Notes: a model not told the origin generated them from the letters alone. A DNA stretch of 38,985 nucleotides from an uncultured Rhodospirillales bacterium (GCA_937905845.1 CALCYJ010000147.1:1-38985), one strand, 5' to 3'. Shown: positions 14,406 to 23,584, numbered from the stretch's first letter. A program made the numbers and translations.

Positions 14406-15089
14406 CTAGAATCCGGTCGCCCAGCGCGGTGGGAGATAGTGCAGCGTGACCTCGCAATCCTCGGCGGGCGGCGCCGCACCGCCCGCCGGGGCGGCGGGCG
14501 CCGGTGCCGCGGCGCCGGTCCCTTTGGCGGATGTGGACGGGGTCAGCGGATAGGCACTTGTCATGGTCGCGGAGATGGCGGCGCCGTTGGCGAAGGCGAA
14601 TTCCACCAGATAGCTGTCGCTGCGGATGGTGGCGCTGTCCTCGCGGCGCAAGGTCGGCAGGGTGGTCGGCCGGCCATAGCGGTGGCCAAGCTTGGCCAAC
14701 ACGAAATTATAGCGGCCGACGCAGGCGCCGTTGTCTTCGTGGGAACTGTAGGTGAGCTGCACATCGACGGCGCGGCCGGCGGTATCGAAATTCTGGACGA
14801 CCTGAAACGGCATGCCGGCAACCAGCGTGTCGTAGGCGAAGGTCGCCGATTTGTCCGGCAGATCGGTCATCGTGCCGTTGCCGGCATTGAGCTTCAGGGC
14901 ATCCTGCTTGCTGGTACCGAAGGGAATATTGCCAAAGCCCGCCGGCGGTGCCGGCACTTGCGCCGGTACTGGCGCCGCCAAAGCCGCCGCGTCGGCGCTG
15001 CCCGGGGCAAGGGCGATGAGTGCGGCGAAAAGCGCTGCGGCGAGAACGAACAGGAGTTCCTGACGGCGGGGCAGCAGCATGGTGAACAT
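14406..15089 (-). CDS. Secreted protein of unknown function (227 aa)
   Basis: No family recognised. A signal peptide is clear: MFTMLLPRRQELLFVLAAALFAALIALAPGSADA, with cleavage expected near residue 34. The mature protein starts Pro/Ala-rich, then has a compact region FGNIPFGTSKQDALKL ... TFAYDTLVAGMPFQVVQNFD ... VDVQLTYSSHEDNGACVGRYNFVLAKLGHRYGRPT, a pattern seen in small periplasmic proteins that assess outer-membrane or envelope components. The C-terminus holds a Pro/Ala/Gly-rich stretch and Cys in PPAEDCEVTLHYLPP, which may pair with Cys in NGACVG. Start could also be the second Met (15080). It may share a transcript with the glycosylase gene 86 bases downstream. Confidence 0.7.
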   Translation of the reverse strand: MFTMLLPRRQELLFVLAAALFAALIALAPGSADAAALAAPVPAQVPAPPAGFGNIPFGTSKQDALKLNAGNGTMTDLPDKSATFAYDTLVAGMPFQVVQNFDTAGRAVDVQLTYSSHEDNGACVGRYNFVLAKLGHRYGRPTTLPTLRREDSATIRSDSYLVEFAFANGAAISATMTSAYPLTPSTSAKGTGAAAPAPAAPAGGAAPPAEDCEVTLHYLPPRWATGF

Positions 15090-15250
15090 AATTCCAGGCC
15101 TGACGGCGTTTGCCCGATAGCGCCGGAATGATCGCCCCGAGATGGTTAAAAAATACCTTACGCGCCATCGGGATCGGGGCTGGCGCCGCCGCCCGCGCCC
15201 GCCCCGCCGACACGGCCGCCAATAAAATTTCCTTCACGATGATTTTTTAC

Positions 15251-15278
15251 TTGAACCCAGGTACGGCTGGTTTATATA
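15251..15278 (+). promoter_or_regulatory. Candidate sigma-70 promoter for the decarboxylase leader
   Basis: TTGAAC (15251-15256), 16-base spacer, TATATA (15273-15278) in an AT-rich patch. A transcript from here would carry a leader of about 415 bases before the decarboxylase ATG. Confidence 0.45.
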
Positions 15279-15284
15279 GCGAAG

Positions 15285-15701
15285 CATTGACGCACCCGCA
15301 CGTGCCTATGGCCCTTGGTGGTTATGCAACGACGTAAGGCGTCCTTTTTGGATAGTCCGGTCAAGGCCGGTGCCGAGAGGGAACTACGATGTTGGACCAA
15401 GCCGGCCGCGAGGCCGTCGTCATTCGCCGCACCGTGACGCTCGCCCGTGCGGCAGCTCTCGCAGCCCCGTGGGCTGCGGCCCCTGAAATGAATGATTTCC
15501 AGACGGGCGCCAGGCCCGCCTCCAGCCGGCGCCGGATCAGCTACACGGCGCTGATCGGGCGCAAGAATCCGCTATCCAGTATAAGGATAGCGGTCTGAAA
15601 GGCTCGCCGCCGATGGCGCTGCGTTCCGCAGTCTCGGGACCTATCAGCATATTTTCTTTCAGCCAGTGCTGCGCCTCGCGCGGTCCTTGGAGGGTGGAGC
15701 T
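15285..15701 (+). ncRNA. Long structured 5' leader of the decarboxylase gene, candidate speF RNA element
   Basis: The leader contains several perfect stems: CCGCAC/GTGCGG (15427-15452), CGCAGCCC-CGT-GGGCTGCG (15460-15478) and CCGCTATCC-7 bases-GGATAGCGG (15569-15593). The speF RNA motif is known from upstream of ornithine decarboxylase genes in alphaproteobacteria, and this leader is in the right place, strand and size. I cannot match it base by base to the family model. The 69-codon frame at 15389-15598, listed separately, lies inside it. Confidence 0.5.
15389..15598 (+). CDS. Possible leader ORF inside the decarboxylase 5' region (69 aa)
   Basis: ATG at 15389 is preceded by GAGAGGGA about six bases upstream, a better ribosome site than many in this window. 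The product MLDQAGREAVVIRRTVTLARAAALAAPW... is basic and Ala/Arg-rich with no recognised domain and ends 103 bases before the decarboxylase start. It spans two of the leader stems, and its stop follows the CCGCTATCC hairpin, so translation of it could change leader folding. It may be a regulatory uORF or a chance frame in a structured RNA. Confidence 0.3.
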   Translation: MLDQAGREAVVIRRTVTLARAAALAAPWAAAPEMNDFQTGARPASSRRRISYTALIGRKNPLSSIRIAV

Positions 15702-16832
15702 ATGACCGAGAAGATCGACCGGTTCTTCGCCGAGCGACGTCCCATGACCCCGTGCCTCGTCGTCGATCTCGATGTCATCGAGGAAAACTATCGCAATCTT
15801 GCGCGCCTGCTGCCGCTGGCGCGGGTCTTCTATGCGGTGAAGGCCAATCCGGCGCGCGACGTGGTGGAGCGGCTGATGCGGCTGGGTTCGAGCTTCGATA
15901 CCGCCAGCCGCGGCGAGATCGACCTCTGCCTGGAGCTTGGCGTGGAGCCGGCGCGCATCTCGTTTGGCAATACGATCAAGAAGCAGCGCGACATCGCCGA
16001 TGCCTATGCCAAGGGCGTGCGCCTCTTCGCCTTCGACAGCGAGGCGGAACTGGAGAAGCTCGCGGCGGCGGCGCCCGGGGCGAAAGTCTTCTGCCGGGTG
16101 CTGATGACCTGTAGCGGCGCCGATTGGCCGCTGTCGCGCAAGTTCGGCTGCTCGCCCGAAATGGCGGCGCATCTGATGGTGCGGGCGCGCGCGCTCGGTC
16201 TCGATGCCTATGGCCTCTCCTTCCATGTCGGCTCGCAGCAGACCGATCTTGAGCAATGGGACGTGGCGGTGAAAAGCGTCGCCGGCCTGTTCGCCCTGCT
16301 GCGCGAGCGCGATGTCGATCTGCGGATGGTCAATCTCGGCGGCGGCTTCCCCGCGCGCTACCGCGCCGACGTGCCGCCGCTGGAAACCTATGCTCAGGCG
16401 GTGATGGCGGCGGTGACGCGGTATTTCGGCAATGCGCTGCCCGAGATCATCATCGAGCCGGGCCGCTCGCTTGCGGGCGACGCCGGCGTGATCCGCGCCG
16501 AGGTGGTGCTGATCGCGCGCAAAGGGTTCGATGAGGAGAAGCGCTGGGTCTATCTCGATATCGGTAAGTTTTCCGGCCTGGCCGAAACCATGGACGAAAG
16601 CATCAAATACCGTATCCGCACGCCGCGCGACGGCGGCGCCACCGGCCCGGTCGTCCTCGCCGGCCCGACCTGCGACAGCGCCGACATCCTCTATGAAAAG
16701 ACCGACTACCACCTGCCGCTCGATCTCGAAGTGGGCGATGTCATCGAAATCCTCGCCACCGGCGCCTATACGACCAGCTATTCCTCGGTCGGCTTCAACG
16801 GCTTTCCCCCGCTCGCAACCTACTGCATCTGA
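15702..16832 (+). CDS. Ornithine/lysine decarboxylase, fold type III PLP enzyme
   Basis: 376 residues from ATG at 15702, preceded by GGAGGGTGGAGC. Family residues are all present: PLP lysine FYAVKANP (Lys47), PLP-stacking His175 in SFHVGSQ, GGGFP (213-217), EPGR (252-255), and the cross-subunit active-site pair Cys324-Asp325 in GPTCDSAD. It makes putrescine from ornithine (or cadaverine from lysine). With homospermidine synthase 2 kb away, the likely route is ornithine to putrescine to sym-homospermidine, the typical polyamine of many alphaproteobacteria. Expression is probably controlled by the long leader upstream. The length is normal for the bacterial eukaryote-type enzymes. Confidence 0.93.
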   Translation: MTEKIDRFFAERRPMTPCLVVDLDVIEENYRNLARLLPLARVFYAVKANPARDVVERLMRLGSSFDTASRGEIDLCLELGVEPARISFGNTIKKQRDIADAYAKGVRLFAFDSEAELEKLAAAAPGAKVFCRVLMTCSGADWPLSRKFGCSPEMAAHLMVRARALGLDAYGLSFHVGSQQTDLEQWDVAVKSVAGLFALLRERDVDLRMVNLGGGFPARYRADVPPLETYAQAVMAAVTRYFGNALPEIIIEPGRSLAGDAGVIRAEVVLIARKGFDEEKRWVYLDIGKFSGLAETMDESIKYRIRTPRDGGATGPVVLAGPTCDSADILYEKTDYHLPLDLEVGDVIEILATGAYTTSYSSVGFNGFPPLATYCI

Positions 16833-17014
16833 GCGGCCCGGCAGACCGGACACGGAACGGACCAAGGGCGGAATGAGCCGCGCCGTCGCGGCCCAGGCGG
16901 CGGCGCCTGCCGCCGGCCGGTCGATTTGAAGCCGAATCGAAGGGTTCGAGAACCGCGCCCCGCGCTGCTCTGCGCGATGCCGGTTCGGGTCGGGAAAGCG
17001 GCCAGTATTTTTGA

Positions 17015-17929
17015 TCAGATACGACCCGCAACATCGCTGGATAGCTTTTCCAGCGCGGCGATGATTTTCCTGTTCTGATGATGGCAAATCAAAGCCTGAG
17101 GAAAATCCGCATTCAGGCTCCACATCCGGAGCAGGCCGCTGATCCTTATCCACGACAGGGCGGGAGAAGAGAGATCTTTCCCATATCCGGACATAAAAAC
17201 CTCGGAACATGCTTCCGCATGCTTGCGGCCGATCGTATTCAAAAGAACATGATTGAGAAAATGACTGATATCCAGAATAACGACATTTCTCTCTTCACAA
17301 TTAATATCGATGCCAGCAATAGATCTATCCAATATCAGCACATTTGACGGCTTGAAATCGCCATGAATGAACGCTGTTTCCACTTCATAGGTGGAAATGA
17401 ATCCCTCAGACATCTCAAGTGTTTTTAGGGCTGATTTCCCAACCGGATGATTCAATATTTTTTTATTGGCCTCCAGTTTGGCAAATTTTAATATCGTCTT
17501 GACGTCAACCCGGCCCATCTGCAGTCCCGTCGCGGCATGGCAGTGGCGCAGCCATTTTCCGGCCTGGCGACAGGCCTTGATCGTTTCCGGGAATTTGCGC
17601 CAGGGGCGGCGCAGGCGCCTATCCAGACCGACGCCACTGAGCCAGTTCGTGACCAGAATTTGCGGATCTTCGGAAAAGAACTCGATTCTCTGAATCGTGA
17701 GGCCTTCCGCCTCTTGCCACCCCGCCGCAACTCTGACCAGCGAGGAATATTGATTTCTAAGATCGCCGGCGTCCGTCCGGCTGATCTTGATCGCCAGATC
17801 TAAACCGTCTCCCTCTCTTTTGCCTTTATAGACATAGGAATTATTCGTCACCGCGACCGGGCCGGCAATCTGCCAATCCTGACCCAAATTACGCTTGATG
17901 AAATCTTTCAGGAAAGGGACGCTGATCAC
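17015..17929 (-). CDS. APH-like phosphotransferase (kinase), probably horizontally acquired
   Basis: 304 residues from GTG at 17929, four bases after the methyltransferase stop; a longer frame from ATG 18007 would overlap that gene by 74 bases and lacks a ribosome site. It is a protein-kinase-like phosphotransferase: ATP lysine in LAIKIS (Lys48), catalytic loop FIHGDFKPSN (188-196) with Asp191 and Asn196, and metal Asp220 in VVILDIS. It resembles the aminoglycoside phosphotransferase superfamily, but such folds also phosphorylate lipopolysaccharide or small molecules, so the substrate is unknown. Base composition is clearly lower in G+C than on both sides, with many AT-rich codons, suggesting transfer. 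Confidence 0.72.
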   Translation of the reverse strand: MISVPFLKDFIKRNLGQDWQIAGPVAVTNNSYVYKGKREGDGLDLAIKISRTDAGDLRNQYSSLVRVAAGWQEAEGLTIQRIEFFSEDPQILVTNWLSGVGLDRRLRRPWRKFPETIKACRQAGKWLRHCHAATGLQMGRVDVKTILKFAKLEANKKILNHPVGKSALKTLEMSEGFISTYEVETAFIHGDFKPSNVLILDRSIAGIDINCEERNVVILDISHFLNHVLLNTIGRKHAEACSEVFMSGYGKDLSSPALSWIRISGLLRMWSLNADFPQALICHHQNRKIIAALEKLSSDVAGRI

Positions 17930-17933
17930 GTCT

Positions 17934-18608
17934 TTACGGGTTTTTCCCGGTGGAAAAAACGATCGCTTCGCTGACGAGAGGGAAAACCTGATGCCGACGA
18001 AGCTCATGCAGCGAGGCCGATTGCAGAAGCTGCCCGAGTTCGTCCTGTGACAGCGGATAGGCTGCCGGATTCTGGTTGCGCAGCACCCGCTTCAAAACAC
18101 GGCGCGCCCGGTTATAGGGCGTATCCACCGACTGGTTGAACACGACCCGGTTCGCGGCCAGGCGCGAAACCGCGGCGAGAAACGACATCTGATCGCGCAC
18201 GGGAAAATGCATTAGAATCCGCGCGCAGAGTGCGGCGTCGAAATGCCGGTCCGGCAAGGTCAGTTGCCGCACATCGGCGACCTGCGCTTGGAATTTATCG
18301 CCGAAGCGGGCCAATTTCCGCGTCGCCACGTCCAGCATCGCCGGCGAGATATCGACGCCGAAAACGCGATATCCGGCCTCGAGAAGCACTTCGGCAAGCC
18401 GCCCCGTGCCGCAGGGCGCGTCCAGGATTACCGCGCCCTTGGGCACGCCGGAAAAGGCCTTGAGAACGGCATTCTTCTCCAATCGATCGAAAATCCGCCC
18501 CGGAAGGCTGGAAAACCGCTCCTTATCGTAGGCTTCGGCGACCTCTATATCCTTATAGATCTCCACGGGGTTCCAGGAGAGACGCGATGGTTCAGGTGTC
18601 TGGTTCAT
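17934..18608 (-). CDS. Class I SAM-dependent methyltransferase
   Basis: 224 residues. Motif I VILDAPCGTGRLAEVLLEAG (60-79) and motif II VFGVDISPAML bind S-adenosylmethionine; ADVRQLTLPDRHFDAALCARILMHF covers motifs III and IV, as in UbiE/Methyltransf_11 enzymes. No substrate signature is visible. It is followed four bases later by the phosphotransferase gene, so the two likely act together, for example on a glycan or a secondary metabolite. Its base composition is intermediate between the phosphotransferase and the surrounding chromosome. The pair interrupts the polyamine genes. Confidence 0.82.
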   Translation of the reverse strand: MNQTPEPSRLSWNPVEIYKDIEVAEAYDKERFSSLPGRIFDRLEKNAVLKAFSGVPKGAVILDAPCGTGRLAEVLLEAGYRVFGVDISPAMLDVATRKLARFGDKFQAQVADVRQLTLPDRHFDAALCARILMHFPVRDQMSFLAAVSRLAANRVVFNQSVDTPYNRARRVLKRVLRNQNPAAYPLSQDELGQLLQSASLHELRRHQVFPLVSEAIVFSTGKNP

Positions 18609-18806
18609 GACGGATCGGTCCGATCGATTCTTGAGATGCCAGCTTCTCTTGAGCAGGGTCGGAGACTTGCAGTCGCTCGCCGAATCGCTCCGGCCCGGCC
18701 CCGGCCCTGGCGTCCGGGGAAGCGCGGAACGCCGGCGAAGATTTGCAACAAGGTAGTCTCGATTGTCTTACCGGGGAACGGTTAACAGTCTGTTGGGAGC
18801 GACTTC

Positions 18807-18825
18807 GCGCCCGCCGCTCGGGCGC
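18807..18825. terminator. GC hairpin downstream of homospermidine synthase
   Basis: GCGCCCG-CCGCT-CGGGCGC is a perfect 7-bp stem with 5-base loop, 53 bases after the hss stop. There is no T-run in the hss direction, so it is at best a weak or Rho-assisted terminator. Confidence 0.35.
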
Positions 18826-18877
18826 AAAACCCTCCCGCGGCCGCAAGGGTACATCCTCGTCGTCCCGGCCTTGCGCC

Positions 18878-20296
18878 TCAAGTCACCCGAAAATTCTTGA
18901 ACTGCCAGGGATCGTCGGCATCGACATCCTCGACAAACAAACGCCCGCGGTCTGCCAGCGGCGTCCAGGCGCTATAGGCGCCGACCAGGTCGCCAAGATA
19001 GGGGCTGGCGATTTCGAGGATGCGGGCGAAATCCATCTCGTCCGGCTCGACGATGCCGCGGGCCGGATTCTCGATCGCCCAGACGGCGCCGGCCAGAACC
19101 GCGGCGGTAACCTGCAGGCTGGTGGCATTGTTGCAGGGCGCCAGGCGCCGCGCCGCCTGGATCGATAGCTGCGAGCCGAACCAGTAGGCGCCCTTGGCAT
19201 GGCCCATGACGAGCACGCCAAGCTCGTCCATCCCGCTTTCGATCTCCTCCATGAGCAGGCGCTGCGCGCTTTGCTTCCGCCAGGCCTTGCCGGCAAGCTC
19301 GTGCAGCGAGAGCACGGCATCATCGCACGGGTGATAGGCGTAATGGACCGTCGGCCGATAGGCCACTTCGGCACCCTGGCGCCGCGTATAATAATCGGCG
19401 ATCGAGATCGCCTCGCCGTGGGTGATGAGAAAGCCCAGAAACGGCCCCTCGTTCGGCGTCCAGGTGCGCACCCGCGTCGCCGCGCCCGGCCGCTTGAGAT
19501 AGATGGCGGCGCCGCAGCCGGAACCATGGCGCGCACCGTCCGGCGGCAGGTGGCGCTCGTGGCTGCCCCAGCCCAGTTCCGCCGGCTGGCAGCCCTCGGC
19601 GACGAACCCGTCGATCGACCAGGTATTGACGAACTCGCCGGGATGCTTCGGCGCGCGGGCAAGCTGGGTGTCGCGCTCGGCGATATGAATGACCCGCACG
19701 CCGAGTTCTTCCGCCAGCGCCGCCCAGCCCTCGCGGCCCGTGGGCGGCACCCTCGTCCGTCCGCTGTCGCGCGCGATATTGAGCAGCGCCTGCTTCAGGA
19801 GATGCGACACCAGGCCCGGGTTGGCGCCATGGGTGAGCACGGCGGTCGGGCCATGGGCGTATTTGCGGCGCAGCGCCAGCGCCGCTTCGCGCAGAACGTA
19901 ATTGGTCCGCCGTTCGGGGGGCAGCGCGTCATCGGTATAGCCGCCGGCCCAGGGCTCGATGCAGGTGTCGATATAGAGAGCGCCCGCGATCTGGCACAAT
20001 TCGATCAGCGCCAGGCTCGAAACCTCGACCGACAGGTTGAGCAGAAAATCCCCCGGCGCCAGCAGAGGCTCCAGGATCGCGTGATAATTCTCCGGCGTCA
20101 GGGTGACGCGGCGCCAGGACACGCCCGCGGCACGCGCCACTTCCTCCCCGCGCCCGTCGGCGGTGACGATGGCGATGCGCTCGCGGGCAACGTCGATATG
20201 CCGCAGCAGCAGCGGCAGCACCCCCTGGCCGATGCTGCCGAAGCCGACGATGACAAGACGTCCCGGAAAGGGGATGCGCGCGGTTTCAGACGTCAT
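18878..20296 (-). CDS. hss: Homospermidine synthase
   Basis: 472 residues, the normal length. The N-terminal Rossmann motif is RLVIVGFGSIGQGVLPLLLRH (13-33, NAD binding). Further family segments are NLSVEVSSLALIELC, YIDTCIEPWAGGY, LTHGANPGLVSHLLKQAL, EFVNTWSIDGFVAEGCQPAELGWGSHE and PCNNATSLQVTAAVLAGAVW. It makes sym-homospermidine from two putrescines with NAD+. The putrescine source is probably the decarboxylase gene beyond the phosphotransferase/methyltransferase insert; the two polyamine genes converge. No standard ribosome site is visible upstream of ATG 20296. Confidence 0.93.
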   Translation of the reverse strand: MTSETARIPFPGRLVIVGFGSIGQGVLPLLLRHIDVARERIAIVTADGRGEEVARAAGVSWRRVTLTPENYHAILEPLLAPGDFLLNLSVEVSSLALIELCQIAGALYIDTCIEPWAGGYTDDALPPERRTNYVLREAALALRRKYAHGPTAVLTHGANPGLVSHLLKQALLNIARDSGRTRVPPTGREGWAALAEELGVRVIHIAERDTQLARAPKHPGEFVNTWSIDGFVAEGCQPAELGWGSHERHLPPDGARHGSGCGAAIYLKRPGAATRVRTWTPNEGPFLGFLITHGEAISIADYYTRRQGAEVAYRPTVHYAYHPCDDAVLSLHELAGKAWRKQSAQRLLMEEIESGMDELGVLVMGHAKGAYWFGSQLSIQAARRLAPCNNATSLQVTAAVLAGAVWAIENPARGIVEPDEMDFARILEIASPYLGDLVGAYSAWTPLADRGRLFVEDVDADDPWQFKNFRVT

Positions 20297-20443
20297 GGGC
20301 CCGGGCGATTGCGGAGGGTCAGGGCGAAGCTGGTGGAGGAAAATAGGAAATTTGCCGCCGCACCGGTATAAAAAAATGCGACCCGTCCCGCCGCAGGCCT
20401 GCCGGCCGCGCTTGGCGCCCCACCCCTCAAAACCGACAGGATC

Positions 20444-20914
20444 CTAGGTCTCCAGCAGACTGCGCAGCATCCACGCCGTCTTCTCGTGGATCTGCAACCG
20501 CTGGGTGATGAGATCGGCGGTCGGCTGATCGTTGGCCCGATCGGCCAAAGTGAAGATGCCGCGCGCCGTCCGCGCCACCGCCTCGTGCCCCTTGACCAGG
20601 TTCCGGATCATCGCCTGCGCGTCCGGCACCCCGGATTCCTCGCTGATGCTGGAGAGTTTGGCGAAAGCGGTATAGCTTGCCGGCGCCGGATGGCCCAGGG
20701 CCCGGATGCGCTCCGCGATCAGGTCGGTCGCATTCCACATCTCGGTATATTGCCCCATGAACATAAGATGGAGCGTGTTGAACATCGGACCGATGACGTT
20801 CCAATGATAATTATGCGTCTTGAGATAGAGCGTATAGGTGTCGGCCAGAAGATGCGACAGCCCATTGACGATTTTCTGCCGGTCGGACTTCTTAATGCCG
20901 ATATCGATGTCCAT
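20444..20914 (-). CDS. dps: Dps-family DNA-binding ferritin-like protein
   Basis: 156 residues from ATG at 20914, preceded by GGAGG ten bases upstream. The signature [24 protein letters not shown] (33-56) and [13 protein letters not shown] (62-74) give the shared ferroxidase site: His37, His49, Asp64 and Glu68. The acidic ligand that normally follows His49 by four residues is Met53 here, so iron oxidation may be altered. The protein forms 12-mers that store iron and protect DNA under oxidative or starvation stress. It diverges from the 3-hydroxybenzoate monooxygenase gene across a 145-base gap. Confidence 0.93.
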   Translation of the reverse strand: MDIDIGIKKSDRQKIVNGLSHLLADTYTLYLKTHNYHWNVIGPMFNTLHLMFMGQYTEMWNATDLIAERIRALGHPAPASYTAFAKLSSISEESGVPDAQAMIRNLVKGHEAVARTARGIFTLADRANDQPTADLITQRLQIHEKTAWMLRSLLET

Positions 20915-21059
20915 GACGCCGCATCCTCCACAGAAGCCCGCAACGCCGCCGGGCCGGACCCGGCCCAAGGGCGCGGATGGCATCATAGGCCGGATCCGCG
21001 CCGGACGGAACGGGAAGGGATGCTGCCACCTGTCGCCGATCCGTGTTAGGAAAACGGAG

Positions 21060-22268
21060 ATGACACCAGCCGAAGACCTCCCCTTCCTCATCGCCGGCGG
21101 CGGCATCGGCGGCCTGGCCGCGGCCCTTGGTCTGGCGCAGAAGGGCCGGCGCGTCATCGTGCTCGAAAAGGCGTCTCGGTTCGGGGAGATCGGCGCCGGC
21201 ATCCAGCTCGGCCCGAACGCCTTTCATGCCTTCGACTATCTCGGCATCGGCGAGGCGGCCCGCGCCATGGCGGTCTATATCGACCAGCTCCGCCTGATGG
21301 ATGCGATGAGCGGCGAGGAAATCACCCATGTGGCGCTGGATGCGCCGTTCCGCGAACGTTTCGGCAATCCCTATGCGGTGGTCCATCGCGGCGACCTGCA
21401 CGGCGTCTTCCGCGACGCCTGCCTGAACAGCGGCCGCATCGAGCTTCGCACCGCAAGCGAGGTCACCGGCTACGAGCAGGACGGCACCTCCGTCACGGCG
21501 CATCTGGCCTCGGGCGGCAAAGTCGCGGGCGCCGCGCTGATCGGCGCTGACGGCCTGTGGTCGAACCTGCGCCGGCAGCTTGTCGGCGACGGCGTGCCGC
21601 GCGTCTCGGGCCATACCACCTACCGCTCGGTCATTCCGGTCGAGCAAATGCCGGAAGATCTGCGCTGGAACGCGGCGACGCTGTGGGCGGGGCCGAAATG
21701 CCATGTCGTCCATTACCCGCTCTCGGGCTGGAAGCTCTTCAATCTCGTGGTGACCTACCATAACGACGCGCCCGAACCCGTCGCCGGCCTCCCGGTCGAA
21801 GCGCACGAAGTTCTCCAGGGTTTCGCCCATATCCACGAGCGCGTGCAGACCATCATCCGGCAGGGTTCCAACTGGAAGCTCTGGGTCCTGTGCGACCGCG
21901 ATCCGGTCGAACGCTGGGTGGATGGCAGGGTCGCGCTGCTGGGCGATGCCGCGCACCCGATGATGCAATATTTCGCGCAAGGCGCCTGCATGGCGATGGA
22001 GGATGCGGTGTGCCTGGCGCACAAGGTGGAAGCCCACCCGGGCGACATCGAGCAGGCGCTCGAAAGCTACCGGCAGAACCGCCTGCTCAGGACCGCGCGG
22101 GTGCAGCTCCAGTCGCGGGCCATCGGCGAGCATATCTATCACCCCGCCGGCGCCCATGCCCTGCTGCGCAACGCCATCATGTCGTCCCGAAGCTCGGAGG
22201 ATTACTACGACATCCTCGCCTGGCTCTACGGCGGCACCGGCCTCGACGATCCGGCATCCGGCACCTGA
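21060..22268 (+). CDS. 3-hydroxybenzoate 6-monooxygenase-like FAD hydroxylase
   Basis: 402 residues from ATG at 21060. The FAD-binding [15 protein letters not shown] begins at residue 13, followed by [22 protein letters not shown]; the second FAD motif is [26 protein letters not shown]. The C-terminus [19 protein letters not shown] closely fits the 3-hydroxybenzoate 6-hydroxylase group, which converts 3-hydroxybenzoate and NADH to gentisate. No gentisate dioxygenase is in the window, so the pathway must continue elsewhere, and a related hydroxybenzoate or salicylate substrate cannot be excluded. The next FAD enzyme follows after 35 bases, suggesting one operon. Confidence 0.82.
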   Translation: MTPAEDLPFLIAGGGIGGLAAALGLAQKGRRVIVLEKASRFGEIGAGIQLGPNAFHAFDYLGIGEAARAMAVYIDQLRLMDAMSGEEITHVALDAPFRERFGNPYAVVHRGDLHGVFRDACLNSGRIELRTASEVTGYEQDGTSVTAHLASGGKVAGAALIGADGLWSNLRRQLVGDGVPRVSGHTTYRSVIPVEQMPEDLRWNAATLWAGPKCHVVHYPLSGWKLFNLVVTYHNDAPEPVAGLPVEAHEVLQGFAHIHERVQTIIRQGSNWKLWVLCDRDPVERWVDGRVALLGDAAHPMMQYFAQGACMAMEDAVCLAHKVEAHPGDIEQALESYRQNRLLRTARVQLQSRAIGEHIYHPAGAHALLRNAIMSSRSSEDYYDILAWLYGGTGLDDPASGT

Positions 22269-22303
22269 CCCGTGAAGATCAGGACAGGGATCGAGCGGCA
22301 GCG

Positions 22304-23584
22304 ATGACGGAAAAAGGCTTCTTTGACGTGGTGGTGGTGGGCGGCGGCAGCGCCGGGGTCGCGGCCGCTTGCGGTGCTGCCCGCGCCGGCGCCAGAACCG
22401 TGCTGATCGAGCGGGCGGGCTGCCTCGGCGGCGCCGCCACGATGCGCAACGTCCTCACCTATTGCGGCCTCTATACGCTGGGCGAGCACCCGCGGCAGGC
22501 GGTGGCGGGAATTGCCGACGAGGTCCTGGCGCGGCTGCGGCGGATGGGCGGCGTCACCAAACCGCAGCGCCACCGCGGCGTCTTCGTGGTCTTCGACCCC
22601 GAAGCCGTCAAGCGCGCCCTCGACGAGGTTTGCGCGCATGCCGGCGTATCGGTGCTGCTGCATGCTTTCGTCACCGGCGCCGACCGCGTGGCGGGGCGCG
22701 TCACCCGCATCCGCTATCACGATCATTCCGGCGCCCACGAGATCGCCGGCAAGGCCTTCGTCGATGCCAGCGGCGAGGGCGACCTCGCCTTTCTTGCCGG
22801 GGCCGCGACGCGCTATGGCAATCAGGGCGCGGTCAATCTCGGCACGCTCGGCACCCGCTTCGGCGGCATCCCGGCCGAGGTCGAGGTGACGGCGGAACGG
22901 GTGACGGCGGCGGTGCGGGCGGCGCGGACGGCTGGCGTCAAACCCCTCAGCAAGGAGCGGAGCGTCGTCGCGCGCCTGCCGCTTTCGGGCGATCTGATCT
23001 GCTATCTGGCGTCCGAGGATTACGACGCGCGCGAGGCTGCAAGCCTGAGCCGCGCGGAGCGACAGGGCCGCGCGCAGGCCTGGACCTATCTCGAAATCAT
23101 CCGCTCGATCCCGGGCTGCGAGAGCGCCTATCTCGCCGCGACGGGGCCCGAGTTCGGCACACGCGAATCGCGGCACATCGATTCGATCGGCCCCTTGCGC
23201 TGGGCCGAGGTGATGGCGGGGCGACGGGCCGAGGATTGCGTGGCGCTCGGCGCCTGGGGCGTGGAATGGCACGACCGCGCCACCTTCGAGAGCAGCTTCG
23301 CCCTGCCGCCCGAAGGCGGCGCTTACGATATCCCGCTCACCTGCCTGATGAGCGCCGACACGCCGAATCTATTTGCGGCCGGGCGCACGGCCGATGGCGA
23401 CCGCGAGGCCGGGGCCAGCCTGCGCGTCATGGGCACCGCCTTCGCCACCGGGCAGGCCGCGGGCGTCGCCGCGGCGGCACTGGCTGCTGACGGCGCCGTC
23501 GATGCGACCTCCGTGCGGCGGACGCTCCGGGCCCAGGGTGCGATCCTGGCGCCCGAAGACATGCCGCCGCCGGTGCCCGCCTAA
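22304..23584 (+). CDS. FAD-dependent oxidoreductase (FAD_oxidored family)
   Basis: 426 residues from ATG at 22304. It opens with VVVVGGGSAGVAAACGAARAGARTVLIE (dinucleotide-binding GGGSAG at 13-18), then the family segment CLGGAATMRNVLTYCG, and the late motif FVDASGEGDLAFLAG; near the end NLFAAGRTADGDREAGASLRVMGTAFATGQAAGVAA binds the FAD again. These are hallmarks of PF12831 flavoproteins, whose substrates are mostly unknown. It is cotranscribed with the hydroxybenzoate monooxygenase, so an aromatic or related acid is a reasonable guess. Its stop overlaps the convergent transporter stop (TAA/TAG over 23581-23584). Confidence 0.8.
   Translation: MTEKGFFDVVVVGGGSAGVAAACGAARAGARTVLIERAGCLGGAATMRNVLTYCGLYTLGEHPRQAVAGIADEVLARLRRMGGVTKPQRHRGVFVVFDPEAVKRALDEVCAHAGVSVLLHAFVTGADRVAGRVTRIRYHDHSGAHEIAGKAFVDASGEGDLAFLAGAATRYGNQGAVNLGTLGTRFGGIPAEVEVTAERVTAAVRAARTAGVKPLSKERSVVARLPLSGDLICYLASEDYDAREAASLSRAERQGRAQAWTYLEIIRSIPGCESAYLAATGPEFGTRESRHIDSIGPLRWAEVMAGRRAEDCVALGAWGVEWHDRATFESSFALPPEGGAYDIPLTCLMSADTPNLFAAGRTADGDREAGASLRVMGTAFATGQAAGVAAAALAADGAVDATSVRRTLRAQGAILAPEDMPPPVPA

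Noticed and set aside
15537-17210. 557-codon minus-strand frame
   Set aside because: It is a shadow of the ornithine decarboxylase gene on the other strand, which has all catalytic motifs.
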